Assembly: GCA_963710665.1 (NCBI GenBank)
Contig: CAVQBC010000003.1
Span: 1,364,001 to 1,428,000 of the forward strand
Source of the DNA: CAVQBC01 sp963710665
GTDB taxonomy: Bacteria > Actinomycetota > Thermoleophilia > Solirubrobacterales > Solirubrobacteraceae
Length of the DNA: 64,000 nucleotides
Reading direction: 5' to 3'
A program made the position numbers and the translations under genes. Each line of letters opens with the position of its first letter. The stretch's first letter is position 1. Under the pieces are notes generated by a model, which saw only the letters and a program-made list of their open reading frames with translations, had not been told where the DNA came from and made no database searches. Positions 57,114-64,000 of this stretch are shown here, one piece after another.

Positions 57114-59444
57114 TCAGGGCTGCGAGCCGCCGCCGCCCGTGCTCTCGTCCTCCTGCTCGGCCTTGCGCTTCGCGTCCGCGTTCGCCCGGTCCTGGGCGAT
57201 CGCCCGCGCGGAGATCAGCACGGCGTCCTCGGTGGACTTCGACGCCGGGTCGAGGTAGAGCGCGCCCTTGAACGCGCGCAGCGCGCCCTCGGGGTCGTCG
57301 AGCACGTTGAGCCGGTACTCGCCGAGCCGGCGCCACGTCTCGGCGTTGGCGGGCTGCAGTCCGACGGCCCGCTCGAACGCGTTCTGGGCGTCGTCGCGGC
57401 GCCCGCGGGCGTCCTCGATGTAGCCCAGCTCGTACAGCGGCTCGACGGCCAGCGGGTTGCGGTCGGAGCCGATGCGGGCGATGCTCGCCGCCGCGTCGAG
57501 CGCGCCGACCTGGAAGCGGTCGATGGCCGCGTCGCCGGCGTGCAGCGCGCGCACGGGCTGGAACGCCGCCCAGGCCGCCGTGAGCGCCACGACCAGCACG
57601 ACGACCGCGCCGGCGGTCCGCATGGGCGCCATGCGGCTGGCCAGGCGGGCGCGCAGGCGGGCGCCGGAGCCGGCGGGCGGCGGGGGGACGGCCGGGTCGG
57701 CCTCGGAGGCGAGGACCGGGTGGCCGGCCGCGACGTCATCCTCGCGCTCGGCGGGCGAGGTGCCGGGCGCGGCGGCGGGAAGCTCGGGTACCGGGGCCGG
57801 CATCAGCGCCGCGGCGCGGCGCTCCTCGCGCGCCTCGAGCCGGGCGCGCAGCGGGCCGCGACCCGCCACCCAGCCGGCGCACAGCAGGCCGATCACCGCG
57901 GTGGCGGGCACGTACCAGGTCCAGTCGACGAGCGAGTGCACGCCGAACACGAGCGCGAGCGTGAACAGCGTGACGGCCCCGACCCGCTCGGCGTCCCACG
58001 GGAGCCCGCGGTCGCGCCGGCGCAGCCCGGTCGACCGGATGGCCGCCACGAACCAGGCGATGAGCGCCGCGAGCGAGACCGCCATGCCGGCGATCCCGAG
58101 GTCGGCCAGCGTCTGGACGACGTAGCCGTGCGCGTGGCGGACGGTCAGCGTGTCCGTGCGAAAGCGCGTGCGCACGACCTGGTAGGCGCCGGCGCCGGTC
58201 CCGAGCCACTCGCTGGTCCGCCACACCTTGAGCGCCTCGTCCCAGTAGCGGGCGCGCACGGAGGAGGTGGCGGTCAGCCGGTCCGGGGTGTTGGCGGGCG
58301 TGCGCGCGTCCGGGTTGGTGAGCTGGTCCCAGGCCTTCGAGACCTGGCCGGAGACCCCGCCGGGCGCGGTCGACAGGGCGAGGGCGCCGGCGACCGGCAC
58401 GACGCACAGCAGCCCGATGAGCGCGCGTCCCGCGGTCCTCCGCGCGCGCTCCGCCGGCGGGTGCTGCGCGATCGCGTAGTTGACGAGCAGGCCCGCCACC
58501 AGCAGCGCGATCGTCATCAGCACGAGCAGCGCGCCCAGCTCGTGGCCGGCGGGCGCGCGGATCTCCGCCGGCAGCCGGTCCTGCGTGAGGGCGGTCTTGG
58601 AGAAGCCGTAGGCCACGACCGGCGCGGCCCCCACGATCGCCCCGAGCAGCGCGGTGGCGCCGCGCAGCCGCAGCGGCACGACCGCGAACCAGAACGCGAG
58701 CCCGAGCGCGAGCGCGAGCAGGGCGCCGCGCGAGTAGGACAGCATCAGGCACACGAGCAGCAGGCCCATGCCCGGCCAGGCGAGGGCGTTGACCGCGCCG
58801 TGCCCCGAGCGCCGCGCGGCCAGCCAGAGCAGCGGCGGCACGCCGAGCGCGGCCATCAGGCCGACCGCGTTCCAGTAGCCGAGCGGCTCGCGCAGCCGCG
58901 CGTAGGTCTCGTCGGGCGACAGCGCGCCCGGGAACACCTTCGTGGCCAGCGCGTAGACGGACACGATCGTGCAGCCGAGCGCGACGCCGTGGAGCATGCC
59001 GGCCCACCGGCGCGGCGCGAGGCGCGCGAACGCGACCCCGCCCGCGAACGTGGCGAGGTAGGCGAAGGTGCGATTCGCCTCGAGCCACGACTCCGACGGC
59101 GCGAGCGACCAGACCACCGACGCCGCGGTGAGGATCGCGAGCACGGCGAAGCCGAGCAGCGCGAAGCCGCCGTACAGGCGCGGGAAGGCGACGCGCCGCG
59201 GGATCGCCATCAGCGCCGCGGCGCACAACGCGGCGCCGATGAGCATGAGCGCGATCTCGACGTAGGTCGTGCGCTCGACCCGCAGCCCGCCGGCCGCCAT
59301 GAAGGCGATGATCGCCAGCGCGACCCCGAGCGTGAGCGCGACCACGGTGTCGGGCCCGGGCAGGGGCACCGACACGGTCCGCGCCCGCCAGCGCGAGCGG
59401 GCGCGGCGGGGTAGCGGGCTAGCGGTTCCGGCGAGCGAGGACAC
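57114..59444 (-). CDS. O-antigen ligase/polymerase-like membrane protein with C-terminal TPR
   Basis: 776 residues. About 12 membrane helices form a Wzy/WaaL-like region, with LREPLGYWNAVGLMAALGVP and the periplasmic loop LGTGAGAYQVVRTRFRTDT, then HAHGYVVQTLADLG. After a cytoplasmic proline-rich linker and one more helix comes a TPR region (AVEPLYELGYIEDARGRRDD, NAFERAVGLQPANAETWRRL). It likely polymerises or ligates polysaccharide repeat units. GTG start 26 bases inside the upstream gene. Confidence 0.9.
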   Translation of the reverse strand: MSSLAGTASPLPRRARSRWRARTVSVPLPGPDTVVALTLGVALAIIAFMAAGGLRVERTTYVEIALMLIGAALCAAALMAIPRRVAFPRLYGGFALLGFAVLAILTAASVVWSLAPSESWLEANRTFAYLATFAGGVAFARLAPRRWAGMLHGVALGCTIVSVYALATKVFPGALSPDETYARLREPLGYWNAVGLMAALGVPPLLWLAARRSGHGAVNALAWPGMGLLLVCLMLSYSRGALLALALGLAFWFAVVPLRLRGATALLGAIVGAAPVVAYGFSKTALTQDRLPAEIRAPAGHELGALLVLMTIALLVAGLLVNYAIAQHPPAERARRTAGRALIGLLCVVPVAGALALSTAPGGVSGQVSKAWDQLTNPDARTPANTPDRLTATSSVRARYWDEALKVWRTSEWLGTGAGAYQVVRTRFRTDTLTVRHAHGYVVQTLADLGIAGMAVSLAALIAWFVAAIRSTGLRRRDRGLPWDAERVGAVTLFTLALVFGVHSLVDWTWYVPATAVIGLLCAGWVAGRGPLRARLEAREERRAAALMPAPVPELPAAAPGTSPAEREDDVAAGHPVLASEADPAVPPPPAGSGARLRARLASRMAPMRTAGAVVVLVVALTAAWAAFQPVRALHAGDAAIDRFQVGALDAAASIARIGSDRNPLAVEPLYELGYIEDARGRRDDAQNAFERAVGLQPANAETWRRLGEYRLNVLDDPEGALRAFKGALYLDPASKSTEDAVLISARAIAQDRANADAKRKAEQEDESTGGGGSQP

Positions 59445-60051
59445 GCTTGCGCACCTGGGCGCCCGCGAAGACGAGCGCCGTGAGGCCGACCAGGACGAGC
59501 ACCGTCACGAGGCTGGGAGGGACGCCGTTGCGGGCGGCGTTCGCGGTCAGCGTGGACGCGCCGGGCACGATCTGCCGGCCGGCGATCTCCTGGGCCTCCC
59601 CGGGCTCGACCCGGGCGGCCTCGAGGTCGCGCTCCTCGGCGTCGCTCGGCGGCTCCTGGGGCGTGGGCGCCGGCTCGGGCTCGCCGCCGGACGAGCCGTC
59701 GCTCGGCGGCGCGGACCCGCTCGTGTCACCGGTGCCTCCACCGCCGGTGGTGGGGCCGCCCGTCGCGCCGCCCGCGGCGGAGCCGCTGCCGCCGCCTCCG
59801 CTTGACCCGCCGCCCAGCGTGGCGCGGCTCAGGACGTCCCGGCAGTCGGTGTACTCGTCGATGTCGTCGGGGATGTTGTTGCGCGCATCGCGGATCTCGC
59901 TCGGCGTGTAGTTGCCGTCGAGGCTGCCGTCGGTCTCGCAGTCGCGCAGGATCTCCGAGCGGCTGGCCGCGCTCGCCGCGGGGGCGAGAAGCAGCAGCAC
60001 GACGAGTCCGAGCAGCAGTGGTCGCACGTGTCGCAACACGAAGCCGATCAC
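59419..60051 (-). CDS. Secreted membrane-anchored protein with Gly/Ser-rich spacer
   Basis: 210 residues. Signal peptide (VRPLLLGLVVLLLLAPAASA), a small folded part with two cysteines (LRDCETDGSLDGNYTPSEIR; EYTDCRDVL), a long Gly/Ser/Pro spacer, and a C-terminal helix (LVTVLVLVGLTALVFAGAQV) with RKRVLARRNR tail. Seems a surface protein tied to the membrane. GTG start directly after the glycosyltransferase stop, so it belongs to the glycan operon. Unknown role. Confidence 0.75.
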   Translation of the reverse strand: MIGFVLRHVRPLLLGLVVLLLLAPAASAASRSEILRDCETDGSLDGNYTPSEIRDARNNIPDDIDEYTDCRDVLSRATLGGGSSGGGGSGSAAGGATGGPTTGGGGTGDTSGSAPPSDGSSGGEPEPAPTPQEPPSDAEERDLEAARVEPGEAQEIAGRQIVPGASTLTANAARNGVPPSLVTVLVLVGLTALVFAGAQVRKRVLARRNR

Positions 60052-60052
60052 G

Positions 60053-61120
60053 CTAGCAACCCGGATTTCGGGTCCTGCTCGCGCCGACGGCCGCGAGGCC
60101 GCGCGACATGCCGTCCGCCCAGGCGTCGTGCGAGTAGGCCCGCACCGCCTCGCGTGCGGCCGCGCCCAGCCGGCGGCGCAGGCCGGGATCGTCGTGGACG
60201 CGTCGCAGCGCGGCCGCCAGCGCGCCGGGCGCGCCGGCCGGCACCACGAGGCCGGTGCGCTCGTGCGCGACCAGACCGCCGGCGGCGGCGCCGACGGCGT
60301 CGGTGGCGATCACTGGAACCCCCTGGTCGAACGCTTCGTTGACGACGAGCCCCCACGGCTCGCGGAAGGCGCGCGTGAACACGGACGGTAGGACGACAAC
60401 GTCGCTCCCGGCGTAGAAGTTGCGCACTTCGGCGGGGCCGCGCGGGCCTTCCGCGCGGCCGCCGAGCGGGCCGTCGCCGACGAGCACGAGAGCGGCGCCG
60501 GGCGCCGCCTGCAGGCCCGACGCGCGCCACGCGTGGAGCAGCACGTCGACGCCCTTCTCGGCCTCCATCCGCCCGACGAACAGCGCCTGGAACGGCGCGC
60601 GGCGGACGGGCGCGGGCGCCGCGCCCGCCCAGAACGCGTCGTCGACCGACTGCGGCGCCTCCACCACCGGACCGCGGGCGCCGGCGCGGCGGACATAGGC
60701 CGAGACGTGCGGGCCGTAGGTGACGATCGCGTCCGCGTCGCGGTACAGCGCGCGGACCGGCAGGAATGTCAGCGCGTGCGCCGCGGTGCGCGGGTGGGCC
60801 CACATCGTCGCCCACAGCACGAACGGCACCCGCGCCCGCCGGGCGCCCGCCCACGCCGCCGCGGGCGCGAGGCGGCCGGAGAGCCCGGCGATCACCGCGC
60901 GGTAGCGTCCCGACGCGGCGAGGCCGTAGACCTCGTGCTGCGCCGGTCGCAGCACGTCGAAGGGCAGCGCCGTCTCGCGGCCGTCGCCCCCGCCGTGGCG
61001 CACGTCCCCGCCGATCAGCGCGAAGACCACCCGCTCGCGCGCGTGCAGCTGCCCGAAGGCGCCGACCCGGAACGCCGGCGCGTGGTTGGTGACGAACAGG
61101 ACCGGGCGGTCGTCGGTCAG
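60053..61120 (-). CDS. Glycosyltransferase (GT4-like), probable CTG start
   Basis: About 355 residues, GT-B fold. Central FQALFVGRMEAEKGVDVLLH, and the sugar-nucleotide site VFTRAFREPWGLVVNEAFDQ. The natural N-terminus is DDRPVLFVTNHAPAFRVGAF, but no ATG, GTG or TTG precedes it in frame. A CTG at 61120 overlaps the upstream stop (CTGA) like the usual ATGA coupling, so a CTG start is inferred; GTG 61030 would cut away the first strand. Second glycosyltransferase of the operon. Confidence 0.8.
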   Translation of the reverse strand: MTDDRPVLFVTNHAPAFRVGAFGQLHARERVVFALIGGDVRHGGGDGRETALPFDVLRPAQHEVYGLAASGRYRAVIAGLSGRLAPAAAWAGARRARVPFVLWATMWAHPRTAAHALTFLPVRALYRDADAIVTYGPHVSAYVRRAGARGPVVEAPQSVDDAFWAGAAPAPVRRAPFQALFVGRMEAEKGVDVLLHAWRASGLQAAPGAALVLVGDGPLGGRAEGPRGPAEVRNFYAGSDVVVLPSVFTRAFREPWGLVVNEAFDQGVPVIATDAVGAAAGGLVAHERTGLVVPAGAPGALAAALRRVHDDPGLRRRLGAAAREAVRAYSHDAWADGMSRGLAAVGASRTRNPGC

Positions 61121-62286
61121 CGGACGGCCTCCTCGTAGGCGGCGACGGTCGCCCGCCCACAGGCCTCCCAGGTGAACGCGGCCTCGACGGTCGCGCGCGC
61201 GGCGTCGCCCAGCTCGCGCCGCCAGGCCGGCTCGTCGAGGAGCCCGCGCAGCTCGGCCGCGAGCGCCTCGGGGTCACCGGGCGGGACGAGGCGGATCCCG
61301 CCGCCCGACGCGGCGATCTCCTCCGGCCCGGGCTCGCCGCGGCAGCCGATCGCCGGGACCGCGCCCGCCATCGCCTCGACGTAGGCGACGCCGAACGCCT
61401 CGTCGACGCTGGGAAGGACGAAGACGCCCCCTTCCCGGGCGGCCGCGACCGCATCGGCGTGCGCCAGCGCCCCCGCGAAGCGCACGCGGTGGATGAGTCC
61501 GAGCTCCCCGGCGAGGCGGGCCAGCTGCGGGCGCTCGGGCCCGTCGCCGACGACGGTCCACGTCAGCTGCGGATGCGACTCGCGCATCAGCCACAGCGCC
61601 CGCAGCACGTCGGCGTGGCGCTTGCGCGCGACCAGGTGGGCGACCGTGACCAGCCGCGGCTCGCCCGCGTCCGGCGGCGCCGGCGGCGGCAGGTCGGTGC
61701 CCAGGTGCACGACCCGCACCCGCCGCCCGCCGAGCCGCCGCACGAGATCGCCGATCGCCCCCGAGTTCGCCAGCACCAGCCGCGCCTCCCCGAGCGCGCC
61801 GCGCACCGCCTGCTCCCCGGCGGGCGACCGGCGCGCCACCGAGAGGACGTCGCCCCCGTGGACGGAGATGACCACCGGCGCGCCGGGGCGCGCCCGCCGG
61901 ACCGCGTCCCCGGCCGGCGCGGCGTAGTGCGCGTGCACCAGGTCATAGGGGAAGCGCCGCCGCAGCCGCCGCAGCGCGACCGCGAGCGAGGGCGCGGCCC
62001 ACGCCCCCCACGATCCGTAGCTGCGCGGCCGCGGCGGGGCCACGAACGGCACATAGTCGACCTGCAGCCCGTCGAGCTCGGTGCGCAGCGGCTGGCGCAG
62101 CGGGGCGGCGAGGGCGCGCGGGTCCCCCGACCGCAGCGCCGCCCGCGACGGCACGGGACGGTGCAGCACCAGCACCCGCACGTCGGCGCCCGCGTCGCGC
62201 GCGGCCAGCGCCTGGCGATGCGCCCACACCCCCAGGACGGGGTCGGCCGCGCGCGGGTAGTACTCGGCGACGACGACGACGCGCAT
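61117..62286 (-). CDS. Glycosyltransferase family 4 protein
   Basis: 389-residue GT-B glycosyltransferase. N-terminal MRVVVVAEYYPRAADPVLGV, then VHAHYAAPAGDAVRRA, ISVHGGDVL, a central TVAHLVARKRHADVLRALWL, and the donor site LPSVDEAFGVAYVEAMAGAV. Complete. It heads a chain of overlapping genes (this gene, second glycosyltransferase, surface protein, O-antigen-ligase-like). Confidence 0.92.
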   Translation of the reverse strand: MRVVVVAEYYPRAADPVLGVWAHRQALAARDAGADVRVLVLHRPVPSRAALRSGDPRALAAPLRQPLRTELDGLQVDYVPFVAPPRPRSYGSWGAWAAPSLAVALRRLRRRFPYDLVHAHYAAPAGDAVRRARPGAPVVISVHGGDVLSVARRSPAGEQAVRGALGEARLVLANSGAIGDLVRRLGGRRVRVVHLGTDLPPPAPPDAGEPRLVTVAHLVARKRHADVLRALWLMRESHPQLTWTVVGDGPERPQLARLAGELGLIHRVRFAGALAHADAVAAAREGGVFVLPSVDEAFGVAYVEAMAGAVPAIGCRGEPGPEEIAASGGGIRLVPPGDPEALAAELRGLLDEPAWRRELGDAARATVEAAFTWEACGRATVAAYEEAVR

Positions 62287-62313
62287 GACGCGGGATGATG
62301 GCGGCCGCGGTGG

Positions 62314-62532
62314 CTACGACGCCGCGCGCTGGAGCGCCGACTCGTGCGCGTAGTGCTCGATCCGGACGTCGCGCGGCGCTCCGGCCCCGTGCTGCGCCGC
62401 CTCCCACTCGAGGAGCAGGTGGACGGCCTCCTCGGCCGATCGCCGGCCGGCGGCGTACGTGTCCTCGCCGCCGGTCACGCCGAGATCGGTGGAGGTGTAC
62501 CACCAGCGCTGGCCGATCCATGGCGGCCCCAC
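62314..62532 (-). CDS. Small protein of unknown function
   Basis: 72 residues, acidic C-terminal half, starting GTG with GPPWIGQRWWYTSTDLG and then a helical GRRSAEEAVHLLLEWEAAQH. No recognised domain. The Trp/Tyr-rich start and amphipathic helix look like a real protein rather than chance coding, but evidence is moderate. Confidence 0.45.
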   Translation of the reverse strand: MGPPWIGQRWWYTSTDLGVTGGEDTYAAGRRSAEEAVHLLLEWEAAQHGAGAPRDVRIEHYAHESALQRAAS

Positions 62533-62656
62533 CGTCCTGTCCTGTGCTCGCTATGCGACCCCTACCCAGGACGGTGCCGTACGGGCGGCGCCGACCGTCG
62601 CGCGCAGACGTCACGGCGATCGGAACCGCCGGCCCCCGCGCCGTGGTCGATGCCCG

Positions 62657-63028
62657 CTACGCGGTGTCGTACGGCGCGTAGCGGTGGTGCAGCATGAGCT
62701 GGTTGCCGTCGGGGTCGGCGAAGATGGCCATGTTGCAGACACCGGTGTCGAGGGTGTCGCCGAAGAACGTCACGCCCCTGGACTCGAGCTCCGCCCGCGC
62801 CGCGTGGACGTCCTCCACGCGCAGCGGCAGCGGATTGCCGGTCTGGGCGACGAACTCCATCCCGACCCGCTCGGGCTCCCAGACGACGAAGCAGGTGCCG
62901 CCCGCCCACTGCTCATACTCCGCGTGCTCATCGGCGCGCATGCCGAGGACGTCGCGGTAGAAGCTGCGTGCGCGCTCGGCGTCCCGCGAGGGGATGCCGA
63001 TGAAGTCGAGGTCCTGGATGAGTCCCAT
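62657..63028 (-). CDS. VOC-family (glyoxalase-like) protein
   Basis: 123-residue vicinal-oxygen-chelate domain. Visible are DFIGIPSRDAERARSFYRDV, a central EFVAQTGNPLPLRVEDVHAA and the C-terminal DPDGNQLMLHHRYAP. The family covers glyoxalases, dioxygenases and antibiotic-binding proteins; substrate unknown. Confidence 0.88.
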   Translation of the reverse strand: MGLIQDLDFIGIPSRDAERARSFYRDVLGMRADEHAEYEQWAGGTCFVVWEPERVGMEFVAQTGNPLPLRVEDVHAARAELESRGVTFFGDTLDTGVCNMAIFADPDGNQLMLHHRYAPYDTA

Positions 63029-63544
63029 TCGCGTCAGTCTGTCAGTCAGCCCCGGAGCGGCTCGGGTAGGCGGGCTCGCGCGGCCGACAAGCGGCAGGTC
63101 TCTGTTTCTCGCTGCCACTCACATCGCGGCGCGCATACGGCGACTTCGAGCGCGGGCGAGCGCGTCTCCGTGACTGGGCCCCTTGGAGTGCTCCTGGCAG
63201 GCGATTGCGAGAGCGGAGGCCGTGAGAGGGAACGCGGCGCGGCTGGTCAGAGCGCCCACGCTGTGCCTATGCAAGACGCCGGGACAGGAGGGGCCTGGCG
63301 GCACGGATGCTCCTCGTCGCAAGCGGGTGCGCCGGACTGACCCGCCCACGCGCCCGCTCACGTCTGAACGCGGGAGCGACAAGGTGTCCGTTGACGACCG
63401 TCCTCCGGGAGACGTCGCGGCCGCCTGGGGACGGCGTGACGATCGTCCACGCGACGCAGCGCTGAACCCGCAAGGGGATCGTCGAGCGCGACAGGTCAGC
63501 TCACGGCGTCCGTTCGAGAGGCTGCTGGCGCCCCGGACGCGCGC
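63029..63544. other. 516-base interval without a recognised feature
   Basis: No credible ORF, RNA gene or operator. It starts with short TCAGTC-type repeats (63034-63050) next to the VOC gene. GC is slightly lower than in the genes. It may hold the missing end of another gene or unidentified regulatory sequence. Confidence 0.5.
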
Positions 63545-64000
63545 TCAGCACTCGAACACCGACCAGCAGATGTCGTTCCGCAACCGCTGGTCGTCGAGTA
63601 CGAGCTCGCGAATCGCCTCCGGGAGCTGGGCACGCTGCCACCGGCACTCGAGTCGCCCCGCGCCGTCGCCCTCGCCTTCCGGCGCGCCGGCACGTGCGGC
63701 CTTGATCGCATAGGCGGCCGCACCAAGCTCGTGCGCGGCGACGTGCGCGACGACCCCGGCCTGGCCGGCAGCGTAGGCGGCATGCCGTGCGGCCCCACGC
63801 AGGTCTCGGGCCGCGGCCATGGCATGGCCGGCCGCCGTGCGCGCCTGGGTCATCCTCACCTCGCCACGCACCCAGCCGCGAGCATGCTCGATCGCCTCAC
63901 GCGGTCGCGGGTCCCCAGGCCGAGCCGACTCGAACAGATCCAGGACGTGCTCCGCGCACGACGCCGCCCACAGCGCCAGCAGCCGGTGATCCGAATCGGT
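63545..64000 (-). CDS. Putative immunity protein (Imm5-like), 5' end outside window
   Basis: Last 151 residues of a protein running off the window end. Upstream of the first in-frame GTG the frame stays open and protein-like (DHRLLALWAASCAEHVLDLF, IEHARGWVRGEVRMTQARTA), so the gene begins beyond 64000. The pattern of Ala-rich helices with RQRAQLPEAIRELV-like and CWSVFEC end resembles proteins annotated as putative immunity proteins of the Imm5 type, which protect against polymorphic toxins. Assignment is from memory of the pattern; no toxin gene is visible. Confidence 0.6.
   Translation of the reverse strand, partial: TDSDHRLLALWAASCAEHVLDLFESARPGDPRPREAIEHARGWVRGEVRMTQARTAAGHAMAAARDLRGAARHAAYAAGQAGVVAHVAAHELGAAAYAIKAARAGAPEGEGDGAGRLECRWQRAQLPEAIRELVLDDQRLRNDICWSVFEC

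Overview
The window looks like chromosomal DNA of a high-GC actinobacterium, most likely class Thermoleophilia (Solirubrobacterales such as Solirubrobacter, Conexibacter or Baekduia). This is an inference. It rests on very high GC, GTG/TTG starts, many start codons only 6-11 bases after a TANNNT -10 box (leaderless genes), an actinobacterial acyl-CoA carboxylase with a small epsilon-like protein, a two-domain KaiC-like ATPase and a CGNR zinc-finger protein. There are no rRNA or tRNA genes, no transposase and no CRISPR array. About fifty-three protein genes are called.

Layout. 1-6.5 kb: the end of a large LuxR-type ATPase regulator, an overlapping PaaK-like ligase, then a KaiC-like ATPase with a MerR/receiver regulator and a STAS protein. 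6.5-10 kb: kynureninase, a formamidase-like hydrolase and an aminotransferase (tryptophan/kynurenine catabolism), with a MhuD-like heme monooxygenase between them. 10-14.5 kb: a secreted protein, a formyltransferase, then a coupled HAD hydrolase / metallo-hydrolase / PLP decarboxylase operon. 14.5-20.7 kb: a small membrane protein behind a CsoR-like operator, a TetR-hydrolase pair with its operator, a CGNR regulator, a DrrAB-like ABC exporter and a sensor kinase. 20.7-25.6 kb: an SNF2 helicase and metallo-hydrolase divergent from a RecQ helicase fused to a phosphoribosyltransferase-like domain. 25.6-28 kb: two cell-surface proteins, one with chaplin-like repeats and an LPFTG sorting signal. 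28-44 kb: biotin-dependent acyl-CoA carboxylase alpha, a GNAT/acyl-CoA-synthetase fusion, the assimilatory sulfate operon sir-cysH-cysD-cysN, an ornithine cyclodeaminase homologue, and a propionyl-CoA carboxylase beta / methylmalonyl-CoA mutase operon. 43.4-46.7 kb: selA with only a fragment of selB, a nitrilase, a 171-bp inverted-repeat element and a ferritin. 46.7-62.3 kb: polysaccharide genes (UDP-sugar decarboxylase, initiating sugar transferase, O-antigen-ligase-like protein, three glycosyltransferases) mixed with a TetR/MMPL/DedA export group and small enzymes. 62.3-64 kb: a small protein, a VOC protein and the end of an immunity-like protein.

How the genes work together. The carboxylase subunits and mutase fit the propionyl-CoA to methylmalonyl-CoA to succinyl-CoA route; no cobalamin-binding subunit is in the window. 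The cys operon fits sulfate activation by CysDN, reduction by a CysH with the iron-sulfur cysteines typical of APS reductases, then sulfite reductase. The glycan genes fit export of a surface polysaccharide.

Two cautions. Four genes (PaaK-like ligase, chaplin-like protein, sir, SRPBCC protein) each carry one single-base indel in or beside a C/G-rich run, so sequencing error is as likely as gene decay. No intergenic function is proven: the hairpin cluster at 32.6-33.2 kb and the inverted-repeat element at 46.0 kb are structural observations only.
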